Assembly: GCA_029719485.1 (NCBI GenBank)
Contig: CP120722.1
Location: forward strand, 2,294,001-2,358,000
Direction of reading: 5' to 3'
Origin: Kiritimatiellota bacterium B12222
GTDB lineage: Bacteria > Verrucomicrobiota > Kiritimatiellia > SS1-B-03-39 > UBA6053
Length of the DNA stretch: 64,000 nt
Numbering within the stretch: position 1 is the stretch's first letter; each line of letters starts with the position of its first letter. Shown in pieces: positions 9,134-17,392 of the stretch. The notes beneath the pieces are model-generated. The model did no database searches and was not told the DNA's origin. It saw only the letters and a list, made by a program, of their open reading frames with translations. Position numbers and translations under genes: made by a program.

Positions 9134-11062
9134 ATGTTGACACCTCGCCCTCCTTTAGATTCCCATCCCAAGCGCATGTTTGAAATGATGCTGTTTGCGA
9201 TGCTGGCGTTTGGATTGACGTTATGGATTTCCGGACAAGTCTTTTCGAATCAGTTGCTGCTTTCGGAAGAGGGGAATGCGTTGTTTCAAGCCGGGAACTT
9301 TTTGGATGGCACACATAGTCGCAATCCGCAGGGCTACACGGAATTGGTCGAATATGATTCTATGACCATTCTCCCCAATGAGGATTGGAAATCTCGTTTT
9401 GCGCCCGGTCACCCTTTTTGGCTGGTACCCGGGGTGTGGATGGGCTGGCCTCAAGTGATGACGGCCATTTCGGCGATGGTGACCATGATTGCGGTGTATG
9501 GGATCGGATGGCGTTTACGTATGCCCCGATTTTTAATGCCGATTTTGTTATTAGCCTCTCCATTTTTTCTTTTTTTGCATGGCACGTTACTTCCTCAAAC
9601 CAGTGGGATGCTGTTTGCGAGTTTGTTTTTGTTGGGCTATTTGAAGTGGCGACAGGAGCGGAGTCTGTTGTGGGCTTTCCTCTGTGGATTTTGTTGGAGT
9701 GCGTTGCTACAAATTCGTCCTCTCAGTGCCACTTTTATTTTGATTCCTTTTATGGTGGATACGTTATTAGAGTTGAAGCGTAACCGTAAGGAGGGTCGTT
9801 CTTGGGCGGGGATTTTCCTGTTTTTGATTGCATGTTCGCTCGGGGTTTGGGCTGTACTCCGTTACAATCAAGTGTCGACAGGTGATCCCTTTCTGGTGAC
9901 CTATTTGGAACATGAACCCAGTGAAAAATGGGGGTTTGGTGAGCGGCGTACCCAAGGAGGCGACGTGGATATGGTTCATCATACGCTTATCCGCGGATGG
10001 ATTTTGTTGTGGCAAAATCTACGAGAGCTGGATGCGTGGATGCTGGGCACGTTTCCCGCGACCTTATTGCTGTGGTTTTTGTTGGGTGTGCACGGCTGGA
10101 GTCGCCGCTGGAGTGGGGTGCTGTTTGGGGTGTTGATGAGTGTTATGTTTGGTTATATGGCTTTTTGGGATGACGGACGTTCGATTGTCGGTCCCTTACA
10201 TTATGCCGAATTACTTCCATTTTTATTATTGTTCGGTGGCTTAGGCTTGTCTCGCATCTGGCGGAAAATGCAGGAACATCATTTGCGTCGTTGTTTGTTG
10301 TTCACGTTATTTTCATTGATCGGACTTTATTTTTCTGTGCCCTTTAGTTTGTCCAAAGCGCAGGAAATCCAAAAGCAAAATGCCTCTTCATGGAAAATTG
10401 CCAAATTAGTAAATGCCTTACCTGAAAACTCGTTGGTGTTTTTACCCAGTGAGGTGCGGGAAAATGAAACCTTACGTGCGAACTTGGCGCTGAATGTGAA
10501 AGGGTGGGACAGCTCGGTGTTGCGTCTGCAAGCTGAACCCGATGACCGTCGGGCCTTGGCGGTTTCGTTTTCGGATCGGCAGGCCTATGAATTGATTTTA
10601 GAGCCGAATGTGGATTTAAATCAAGTGCCTGCAGAATGGTCGGCTCCGACTCGGTTGGCCAACAACAGTCATCATTCCCGTCAAACCTCTCGCAATCAGG
10701 GCACCGATCGGGTGGCGGATGCTGAGAATGATTTACCCGGTTACCTCTTTTATGGCTGGTACCCTTATTTGCCTCCGGGGATTTACGAATGTCGCTTTGA
10801 TTTACGCTGGTCCAATGTGGAGCAATCGAAACCTTTGCGGTTAGAAGTGATGGCTGATTTGGGTCAACGATCGCTCGGACATCAAATTTTAGCCGAAGGC
10901 TTGGATGAAACGGTGATTCGTTTTGTGCTGACGGAAGCGTTGCAAGTTGAGCCCCGGGTGTATTTCGGTGGCAGTGGGTCGGTCACTTTGCGCGAAGTGT
11001 CGCTCACAAAGATCACGCCGGAAGTTTCAAGCACCGTCCTTCAATCTCTCCTGCAACCATAA
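9134..11062 (+). CDS. Polytopic membrane protein, GT-C glycosyltransferase-like
   Basis: 642 residues. About ten hydrophobic segments fill residues 15-405. The first periplasmic loop carries an acidic pair (LLLSEEGNALFQAGN), the place where GT-C enzymes (PMT/ArnT type, lipid-linked sugar donors) have their acidic residues. The last 230 residues are soluble and include PPGIYECRFDLRW and later strands that suggest a jelly-roll, carbohydrate-binding-like domain outside the membrane. I take the ATG at 9134; a TTG two codons earlier is possible. The 3' end overlaps the convergent cca gene by 36 bp. Transfer of a sugar to an envelope acceptor is the likely role, but substrate and even catalysis are unproven. 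Confidence 0.6.
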   Translation: MLTPRPPLDSHPKRMFEMMLFAMLAFGLTLWISGQVFSNQLLLSEEGNALFQAGNFLDGTHSRNPQGYTELVEYDSMTILPNEDWKSRFAPGHPFWLVPGVWMGWPQVMTAISAMVTMIAVYGIGWRLRMPRFLMPILLLASPFFLFLHGTLLPQTSGMLFASLFLLGYLKWRQERSLLWAFLCGFCWSALLQIRPLSATFILIPFMVDTLLELKRNRKEGRSWAGIFLFLIACSLGVWAVLRYNQVSTGDPFLVTYLEHEPSEKWGFGERRTQGGDVDMVHHTLIRGWILLWQNLRELDAWMLGTFPATLLLWFLLGVHGWSRRWSGVLFGVLMSVMFGYMAFWDDGRSIVGPLHYAELLPFLLLFGGLGLSRIWRKMQEHHLRRCLLFTLFSLIGLYFSVPFSLSKAQEIQKQNASSWKIAKLVNALPENSLVFLPSEVRENETLRANLALNVKGWDSSVLRLQAEPDDRRALAVSFSDRQAYELILEPNVDLNQVPAEWSAPTRLANNSHHSRQTSRNQGTDRVADAENDLPGYLFYGWYPYLPPGIYECRFDLRWSNVEQSKPLRLEVMADLGQRSLGHQILAEGLDETVIRFVLTEALQVEPRVYFGGSGSVTLREVSLTKITPEVSSTVLQSLLQP

Positions 11063-12382
11063 GCCGAGCGCGTGAGCGTCTGGAAAGGTTCCTTCGAGTT
11101 GTTGTTCGTAGGCCAGATCTTTCCATCTTCCGATTTCTGGCCCATGGGGAACCCCCCAGGCGATCAATTCTTTTCCGCCGATCCAAGGGTGAGGGAGGGA
11201 GGCTTCATGTTCGAATTCTTTGCGGGCTTCAATCAAACGCTGTGTACTGGCGGTAATGCCATTGCTGCACAAGCAGTCAATGCGATGTAACTCGAGTTCA
11301 TCTTCGTAACAGTCCCTGGCGACAATTTTGCGCAAGGTTGCTTTGCGCATTTGGGGAACACTGATGAAATCCATATGACGATAAACCATGCCCACTACGG
11401 TTTCTCGCAGGGTTTTACTGACTTTCATTTTTGTCAGCCACTGTTCGGCAATTTCGGCGCCCACTTGAGCATGCCCTTGAAAACGAATGCGCCCGCTTTC
11501 ATCTTGGCTGTAGGTGTTGGGTTTGCCGATGTCATGAAGTAAAATGGAGAGCGCCAAGGCTTCCGAGGGATCTTCCATCTCGTCCAGCATCATGACGGTG
11601 TGATTCCAAACATCGCCTTCGGGATGATATTCGGGTGGTTGTTCGCAGCCCACACAGGCTAATAGTTCGGGGAGGATAAAGGCCAGCAATCCACTTTCCC
11701 GCAAGAGGATCAAGGCTTGTCCGGCCTGTGGGGATTCGGTGAGGATGCGCACAAATTCTGTCCGCACGCGTTCCACGGAAATTTTTTGAATAAGCGGCGC
11801 GGCTTGTTGAATGGCCTGCCAGGTGTGGTCTTCGATTTTGAATTCCAGGACGGAGGCAAAGCGAATGGCGCGTAACAGGCGTAAATGATCTTCCTGAAAA
11901 CGAATGACAGGATCGCCGATAGCGCGAAGGGTTGCGTCATCGAGGTCTACGCGTCCGTTTACAAAATCAATAAGTTCTGCGGTTTGCGGATTGAGGAACA
12001 TGCCATTGATGGTGAAATCCCTTCGAGAGGCATCCTCTTGCGGAGAGCTCGGTTCGTAGCCCTCTGGACGTCGTCCATCCTGATAAGCTAAATCCTGTCG
12101 GAAGGTGGCCACTTCAAACACTTCCCGGCCTTCCACCACTTGTATGACGCCGAAAGCTTTGCCGATGGCATGGGTGTTGGGGAAGAGATCTTCTACCTGA
12201 TCTGGACGGGCGTAGCTGGCGATATCGATATCTTTAAACAAGCGCCCCAGGAGCATGTCGCGCACACAGCCGCCCGCAAAGTAGGCCTCAAATCCAGCGT
12301 CCTGCAAGCGGTCGATAACGCGCATGGCCTCGGGAAATAACTTCCGAAACTCGGAAGGTGCAGGGAGCATGTTTTCCGACAT
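11027..12382 (-). CDS. cca: CCA-adding enzyme / tRNA nucleotidyltransferase with HD domain
   Basis: 451 residues. The class II nucleotidyltransferase head has FAGGCVRDMLLGR (36-46) and the catalytic carboxylates in KDIDIA (Asp51, Asp53), followed by RRDFTINGMFLNP and the neck RLLRAIRFASVLEF. An HD domain (ILLHDIGKP at about 265-275) follows, as in many bacterial CCA enzymes. It adds or repairs the 3' CCA of tRNA; an A-adding-only enzyme or poly(A) polymerase of the same family cannot be ruled out by eye. It begins 10 bp after the LarA-like gene ends and probably shares its transcript. Confidence 0.88.
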   Translation of the reverse strand: MSENMLPAPSEFRKLFPEAMRVIDRLQDAGFEAYFAGGCVRDMLLGRLFKDIDIASYARPDQVEDLFPNTHAIGKAFGVIQVVEGREVFEVATFRQDLAYQDGRRPEGYEPSSPQEDASRRDFTINGMFLNPQTAELIDFVNGRVDLDDATLRAIGDPVIRFQEDHLRLLRAIRFASVLEFKIEDHTWQAIQQAAPLIQKISVERVRTEFVRILTESPQAGQALILLRESGLLAFILPELLACVGCEQPPEYHPEGDVWNHTVMMLDEMEDPSEALALSILLHDIGKPNTYSQDESGRIRFQGHAQVGAEIAEQWLTKMKVSKTLRETVVGMVYRHMDFISVPQMRKATLRKIVARDCYEDELELHRIDCLCSNGITASTQRLIEARKEFEHEASLPHPWIGGKELIAWGVPHGPEIGRWKDLAYEQQLEGTFPDAHALGLWLQERLKDGA

Positions 12383-12392
12383 TCGGAAACCT

Positions 12393-13658
12393 TTAGAATC
12401 GGTCTTTATGCGCCCAAAGTCCTAGAGCGGGGTTGGAAATATAGAAGAAACGTTCGCCGTTGCGTTCATTCCATCCGTCTTTGAGTTCATCGATAGGATA
12501 GCGTTCGGACATTTCCTCTAAAGAGCCATATTCGTATCCCACGCTTTCAATCTCGGCTTGGGTTAATTTTCCGGGACAGTAGGTAACTTTAAAGCGGTTT
12601 TCGCTAGAGCCATGAATCAGGTGAGCGGCTGCCGAGAGATTGTCTCTCAGCTCTTCATTTTCTTCAACGGCTTTCATTACCTCAGGGGTGGTGCGATATC
12701 CATATTTGCGAATCAAGCGATCGATTTCGGGATCTTCGCCGAAGGTTTCCACTTCGGGAGCCAGTACGATGAGTTCGCCTTCGTCGGCAATGGCCATGCG
12801 GGTGCGGTAGATGGATTTGTTTCCTAACCAGGTGCTATGGAATTCTTCAGGATCGAGGTAGACCACCATTTTTTTTGGGGCTTCATCGAGTAGGTTAAAG
12901 TTTACTTTGAGGGAAAGTGCCGCAGCTTGTTCAAAACAATCGTGGCTGTCGCCAATGAACAATCCGCGGGTAACCAATTTTCCATCGTCATCGGGGCCGA
13001 TCACGGTGAGAACATACAAAATGGGGAGGTGTTGGCAAAATTGGTCGGCAGCCTGATTGAGAATGCGGCGGAGAGGGGTGTCTGCCCGTCCCATCATGCG
13101 TTCCATGCCGTAAGCGGCGCCAATGAAGTGGCTTTCGTTAATTCCGGCTACGCCTCCGGTGCCCACAAAAATATTTTTGGTGTAGTTGGCCATGCCGATG
13201 ACTTCGTGGGGGACCACTTGACCGAGGCTTAGAATGAGGTCGTGTTCACCTTCCCAAAGCAGGCGATTCATTTGTGCGGGCCAGGCTTTGGTGTAAATAC
13301 CTTCGGTGGCTTCACTGACAAATTCGGAGGAAACTTCGCCAACGGTGACCACATCATTGCGCCAATCATGTTCGCGAATGAGTGATTTAGGGACGGTGGG
13401 GTACATGCGGTCGAGTTGCCAATCGGGCATGGGAACGTGGGTGCCGAGTGCGGGCATGACATCGACCAAGGCCTCACCATAAAATTCGTGGGTCATGCAG
13501 GTGAGGGGACCTGCTTGAGAGTTCAAGCGTGTAAAGTCGGGAGGTACGGCCAAAACTTTTTTACGGGGACCGATGTCCTCAAGTGCTTTGAAAAGCAAGG
13601 CTTGGAGGTCATCATGGCTTAAAACGGTGGTAGGGGATCCGACGGCTGTGTAAATCAT
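12393..13658 (-). CDS. LarA-like (DUF2088) nickel-pincer racemase/epimerase
   Basis: 421 residues from the ATG at 13658; the frame continues open to a TTG at 13757, which I reject. LarA enzymes epimerise 2-hydroxy acids or sugar acids with a nickel-pincer cofactor bound to a lysine. Lactobacillus LarA uses His174, Lys184 and His200 (spacing 10 and 16). Here His151 (VPHEVIG), Lys161 (NYTKNIF) and His177 (INESHFIG) have exactly the same spacing, strong support for an active LarA fold; His97 may be the fourth residue. The N-terminal block PPDFTRLNSQAG resembles entries named D-mannonate epimerase, so a sugar-acid substrate is more likely than lactate. No cofactor-making genes (larB, larC, larE) are in the window. 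Confidence 0.75.
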   Translation of the reverse strand: MIYTAVGSPTTVLSHDDLQALLFKALEDIGPRKKVLAVPPDFTRLNSQAGPLTCMTHEFYGEALVDVMPALGTHVPMPDWQLDRMYPTVPKSLIREHDWRNDVVTVGEVSSEFVSEATEGIYTKAWPAQMNRLLWEGEHDLILSLGQVVPHEVIGMANYTKNIFVGTGGVAGINESHFIGAAYGMERMMGRADTPLRRILNQAADQFCQHLPILYVLTVIGPDDDGKLVTRGLFIGDSHDCFEQAAALSLKVNFNLLDEAPKKMVVYLDPEEFHSTWLGNKSIYRTRMAIADEGELIVLAPEVETFGEDPEIDRLIRKYGYRTTPEVMKAVEENEELRDNLSAAAHLIHGSSENRFKVTYCPGKLTQAEIESVGYEYGSLEEMSERYPIDELKDGWNERNGERFFYISNPALGLWAHKDRF

Positions 13659-13766
13659 GGGGACTTGATACGCGAAATTGGGTTGTACATCAAGCGCGCT
13701 CAAAAAGGAAATCGTGCAAGAGTATGAATGCGATAGGTGAGAGGCGTTTAACCCCAATTGTCTGGC

Positions 13767-14207
13767 TTAGGGGAGTTTCTTCATTTCAAAACAAGAATCA
13801 GGATCGCGGTCATCCGCCGCTCCGCAGATGGATACGGATAGATCGGGGTTGCGGACACTGTCGATCATCCACCATGAGGCCGCTTCAAGTATCCAGGGTT
13901 GGGTGGAGTCTCCAAATACGGGTTTTAGCAGGGTGAGTTGGGGGGCGTTATGGTCGAGGGCCCAGGTGCCGGTGTGGATTTGATGTGGGGCTGGAGGTGC
14001 AGGGATAATGGTTTGCACAAAGCTGTGGTCGGCCTTGAATTCAATCGTTACGGTGGTCTCCCCGTAATCTGCGGGATATTGCCAGGTTCCCACAATATCA
14101 GATGTGAACACTGTTTTTGAGGTGGGGCCTGGGAGAAATGCAGGTCCACATCCACTCACAGCAAATAAGATGCACAGTAAAAGGGTCACGGTGAAGAGGG
14201 GTTTCAT
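13767..14207 (-). CDS. Lipoprotein of unknown function
   Basis: 146 residues from the ATG at 14207, which has AAGGAA seven bases upstream (a longer frame begins at 14234). The N-terminus MKPLFTVTLLLCILFAVSGC is a lipoprotein signal with Cys20 as the lipidated residue. The mature part includes VGTWQYPADYGETTVTIEFKADHSF and TGTWALDHNAPQLTLL, the pattern of lipocalin-like 'GTW' domains seen in many small bacterial lipoproteins. Function unknown. It lies 108 bp upstream of the LarA-like gene on the same strand. Confidence 0.7.
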   Translation of the reverse strand: MKPLFTVTLLLCILFAVSGCGPAFLPGPTSKTVFTSDIVGTWQYPADYGETTVTIEFKADHSFVQTIIPAPPAPHQIHTGTWALDHNAPQLTLLKPVFGDSTQPWILEAASWWMIDSVRNPDLSVSICGAADDRDPDSCFEMKKLP

Positions 14208-14445
14208 ACGATTTTCCTTGGAAGGGATGAACAACGGAACAGCGTTTGCACTGTTGGGCGGTGATGGGTTTTATTCATTTTAACCACAGATACAGACGGA
14301 AGAACACTGATATTCGGGGGGGAAGTTGTCTGGGGATACACTCTTGAGTTTTCTTGTCTTTTCATGCGGCGCATGCTGGACGATCGTTTGGATGTGGGAT
14401 AGGCTGTGGTCGATTGTCTAGATATAACATTTCAGGGAAAGGGAT

Positions 14446-15261
14446 ATGAGATCCAAAGCAGGTCAAAAAGAATTTCAATTTCAACTGATGGCCCTCGCGG
14501 TTATCGTCATTTTGGTGCATGCGAGTTATGCGTGGTTGATTCGTCCGAAGGCGGTGGCGTGGGCCGCGACGCAGTCTGAGTTATCCTTGGAAGAAAAAAC
14601 CATGGGTGAAACGGCTCCTTTGGTAATTATTCTGAAGGATTACGAACAGGAGGCCTGTATGATCTTGTTTTTGTGGGCCTTGTCGTTGATGGGATACAAG
14701 GCGATTCAGCTAAAATCGCATACGGCGTTGTTGGATCAGGATTTTGTTCAAATTGAGGATGGGCGTCGAATTTTACCAGAAGATGCCCGGGAATTGACCC
14801 GACGGTTGCAGTCGTTGCCGTCGGCTGAGCAACGGGCGCTTATGCCGCGGGCCTTGCTGGCGGCGCTTCATCGTTTTGAATCCACACGAAATATTCAGGA
14901 TGTATCAGAAACGGTGACTCAGCTTTGTATGGCTGAAGGGGAGCGTCAGGAATCTGAATTGAGTATGGTTCGTTATATTGCATGGGCCATTCCCAGTATT
15001 GGATTTATTGGAACGGTTCGGGGAATTGGCATGGCGTTATCTCAAGCGCAATCCGCGGTGGAAGGTGATATTGGGCCGGTGACGGACAACTTGGGTACGG
15101 CCTTTAATTCAACCTTGATCGCGCTGGTGCTGAGTATTTTTCTCATGTTTGCGGTGCATCAATTGCAGTTGCAACAGGAGCGGTATGTGTTGGATGTGCA
15201 GGATGAGGTTGAGAGCAAGTTGATCAATCTCTTGCATGTGACCCGGGAAGTGCGCGCATGA
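14446..15261 (+). CDS. MotA/TolQ/ExbB-family proton channel protein
   Basis: 271 residues with four predicted membrane helices at about 14-32, 68-88, 176-197 and 219-240. The last two match the MotA/TolQ/ExbB core: IPSIGFIGTVRGIGMAL with the family's G-T-V-x-G-I block, then DNLGTAFNSTLIALVLSIFLMF with pore-lining Thr residues, and an amphipathic C-terminal helix. Proteins of this family form pentameric ion channels that turn proton or sodium flow into movement through a partner with a single helix carrying an Asp (ExbD, TolR, MotB). GGGAAAGGG precedes the ATG. It is the first gene of an operon joined by ATGA overlaps; no ExbD or TonB gene is present, and the partner role is probably taken by the two VWA proteins downstream. 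Confidence 0.85.
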   Translation: MRSKAGQKEFQFQLMALAVIVILVHASYAWLIRPKAVAWAATQSELSLEEKTMGETAPLVIILKDYEQEACMILFLWALSLMGYKAIQLKSHTALLDQDFVQIEDGRRILPEDARELTRRLQSLPSAEQRALMPRALLAALHRFESTRNIQDVSETVTQLCMAEGERQESELSMVRYIAWAIPSIGFIGTVRGIGMALSQAQSAVEGDIGPVTDNLGTAFNSTLIALVLSIFLMFAVHQLQLQQERYVLDVQDEVESKLINLLHVTREVRA

Positions 15262-16298
15262 GAATTTTAGATTTAAATCCCTTGGATTTGGGTGAGGTCG
15301 ATGGGCGTCATGCGCCGGGCTTGTCTGCTTTTGTTGCAGGAAAGTGGGTGCATGGCCAAGAGGCATTTGGGATGTGTCGTCGGGATCCGCAGTCGGTGCG
15401 TTTTCAGGTTTGGGAAAATTTAAGTTTGAATCCGATTCGATTGCCGGGGGGGATGCGTCACAGCGCAGATCTGGCGGCGGCACAACTGAAGGCGCTTTGT
15501 CCGGATGCGCAGAAGGGGACATGGATGGTGTTGACGCCCGCGCATTGGCAAAAGGAGCATTTACAGGTTTTTCTCGGGGTGGCGGCGTCATGTCAGATGG
15601 ATGTTCGGGTGTTGATGCCCCGGGTGTTGGCGGTAAATCAAGCTTTGGGGGATAGGGTGGATCAGGCGGTGGGATGGGAATGGCATTGGCATCGGTTATC
15701 CAAAGTAAATTTAGAGCGCTCGGAGGGCGGATGGCGGTTGGGGGCTGTGACGGAGGTTGCGGAGGCGGGGGTGATGGATTTTTATCGTCGTGAGTCGCGT
15801 GAAATAGCGAGGATGGCCTTGGAGAGTCATCGATTGGATCCGCTCCACACAGGAGAAACGGAACAGGATTTATTTGAAAGTTGGTGGCAATGGCATCAGG
15901 GGAAAGGAGATTTCTCCTTTTCGGCTGGCGGAGTGACCATGGACTTTTCGTCTGAAGCAGATCAGTTGCGCAGTCTGCATGCGATGATGCCTGCCACGGC
16001 CATGGGCAAAGGGCCTGAAATGTTGGTGCATGGTTTGGGATGGCCGACGGACTTTGTTGAAGTGTTCTCCGCTCAGGGGCTTGAGGGTCGCTTGGGAGAT
16101 CTTTCGGAACCGGGTGCGCGGTGGAAGGAGTGTTTGCCGGTGGGAAAGGGATTTGCCGAAACAACATTGCCGGTCACGCATGTGGTGGTGGACGGGATTG
16201 CGGAGCCGGTGGGGGAGAGGGCCGGACTGGTGCTGGGTCAGCGGGTTCAACTTGCTGATGGACGAGACGCGCTGGCGATCCATGTGCCGGAGGCCTAA
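15258..16298 (+). CDS. Degenerate Hsp70/ASKHA-like protein (inferred) of the TolQ-VWA operon
   Basis: 346 residues, no signal peptide or membrane helix, overlapping the TolQ-like gene by ATGA. I know no named family. By eye residues 22-58 (FVAGKWVHGQEAFGMCRRDP) line up with the DnaK segment around 'LVGQPAKRQAVTNP', and residues 70-130 (SADLAAAQLKALC, WMVLTPAHWQKEHLQVFLG, VLMPRVLAVNQALG) line up with DnaK's helix, 'VITVPAYFNDAQRQAT' and 'NEPTAAALAYG' blocks, in the same order and spacing. The first phosphate loop (DLGTTNS in DnaK) is replaced by DLNPLDLGEVDG, so ATP hydrolysis is doubtful. This assignment is inference; a structure prediction would settle it. It is a cytoplasmic candidate regulator or assembly factor of the channel complex. 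Confidence 0.55.
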   Translation: MRILDLNPLDLGEVDGRHAPGLSAFVAGKWVHGQEAFGMCRRDPQSVRFQVWENLSLNPIRLPGGMRHSADLAAAQLKALCPDAQKGTWMVLTPAHWQKEHLQVFLGVAASCQMDVRVLMPRVLAVNQALGDRVDQAVGWEWHWHRLSKVNLERSEGGWRLGAVTEVAEAGVMDFYRRESREIARMALESHRLDPLHTGETEQDLFESWWQWHQGKGDFSFSAGGVTMDFSSEADQLRSLHAMMPATAMGKGPEMLVHGLGWPTDFVEVFSAQGLEGRLGDLSEPGARWKECLPVGKGFAETTLPVTHVVVDGIAEPVGERAGLVLGQRVQLADGRDALAIHVPEA

Positions 16299-16303
16299 AC
16301 TTT

Positions 16304-17392
16304 ATGGTGCGCCGACGGTCATTTTCAATTTTCAGTCTCTCCTTTCTCGACAGTATTAGCTGTGGATTTGGAGCGGTGATTTTATTGTTTGTGTTGGTGA
16401 ATGCGCAGGCCTCCCGCAATCGGGATGAACAGGTGAAAGATCTGCGGGGGGAAGTGGATAAAGTTGAGATTGAAATCTTAAATTTGGAAAAAGAAAAAGT
16501 ATTGGCCCGAAATGCGTTGGATGAGGTCATTCAGGAAACGGTGGAAACGCAGGGTCTGAGTCGGGAGGTCATCGATCTTATACAGGAATCCAAAGAAGAG
16601 TTGGCCAAGCAGGAAGGACAGACGCTGGCGACTAAAGAGCATGTGAACCAATTGAAAACGGATTTACTCAGTTTGGAAGAGGGGATCAAGCGCTTGAAAG
16701 GGGGGGCGGAATCGGAAGAGCCGGGTGAAGCGGCGATGGCGTTTGCGGGGGATGGTACGCGCCAATATCTAACGGGATTAAAACTGAAGGGGAATCGAAC
16801 GTTGATTTTGGTGGATGGATCTGCGTCGATGCTGGCGGACACGGTGGTGGATGTGTTGAGGGTTCGTAATTTGCCAGAGGAGGAGCAGAAGTCTGCTCCG
16901 AAGTGGTTGCAGGCGCGCAGAACCGTAGATTGGTTATTGGCGCAGTTACCGATGCAAGGGGATTTGCAGGTGGTGGTGTACAACGATAAGGCCCGACCCT
17001 TGTTGGATGATACGGGTTGGGTGTCAGCTGCGGATCCCGCCTTGCGCAAAGAAATGTCGGAGGCGATGGCTGAAGAAATTCCAAAGGGGGGGACGAGTTT
17101 GGTAAATGCATTTACCTTTGCTGCGGCTATGAATCCGCTTCCGGACAACATTATTTTGTTGGCGGATGGATTGCCCACCATGTCAAGTTCGGCACCGACG
17201 CTTCGCAAACGGGTGACGGGACCGAATCGGCAACGCTTTTTTGAAGAGGCGCAACGTTTATTGCCTCCACATATTCCGGTGAATACCTTGTTGTTTTATA
17301 TGGAAGGTGATCCTTTGGCGGCGGAAAGTTACTGGCGTTTGGCGGTGACGACACAGGGGAGTTTTTTGACGGTGACGGAGGATTGGCCATGA
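16304..17392 (+). CDS. Membrane-anchored VWA-domain protein with ExbD/TolR-like helix (first copy)
   Basis: 362 residues. A basic start (MVRRRSF) leads into FSLSFLDSISCGFGA and a hydrophobic helix up to about residue 33; Asp16 sits at the cytoplasmic end of the helix, as does the essential Asp of ExbD/TolR. Residues 40-135 form a coiled coil. The VWA domain (about 160-360) has a complete MIDAS: DGSAS (Asp171, Ser173, Ser175), Thr264 in GGTSL and Asp288 in LLADGLP, so it should bind a divalent metal and a ligand. The gene starts 5 bp after the Hsp70-like gene and overlaps the second VWA gene by ATGA. Topology would place the VWA domain outside the cytoplasmic membrane. Confidence 0.85.
   Translation: MVRRRSFSIFSLSFLDSISCGFGAVILLFVLVNAQASRNRDEQVKDLRGEVDKVEIEILNLEKEKVLARNALDEVIQETVETQGLSREVIDLIQESKEELAKQEGQTLATKEHVNQLKTDLLSLEEGIKRLKGGAESEEPGEAAMAFAGDGTRQYLTGLKLKGNRTLILVDGSASMLADTVVDVLRVRNLPEEEQKSAPKWLQARRTVDWLLAQLPMQGDLQVVVYNDKARPLLDDTGWVSAADPALRKEMSEAMAEEIPKGGTSLVNAFTFAAAMNPLPDNIILLADGLPTMSSSAPTLRKRVTGPNRQRFFEEAQRLLPPHIPVNTLLFYMEGDPLAAESYWRLAVTTQGSFLTVTEDWP

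Noticed and set aside
15109..16167. 352-codon minus-strand frame rich in Pro/Ser opposite the Hsp70-like gene
   Set aside because: Antisense shadow; composition (very high Pro) is the mirror of GG- and GC-rich codons of the plus-strand gene, which has clear coupling to neighbours.
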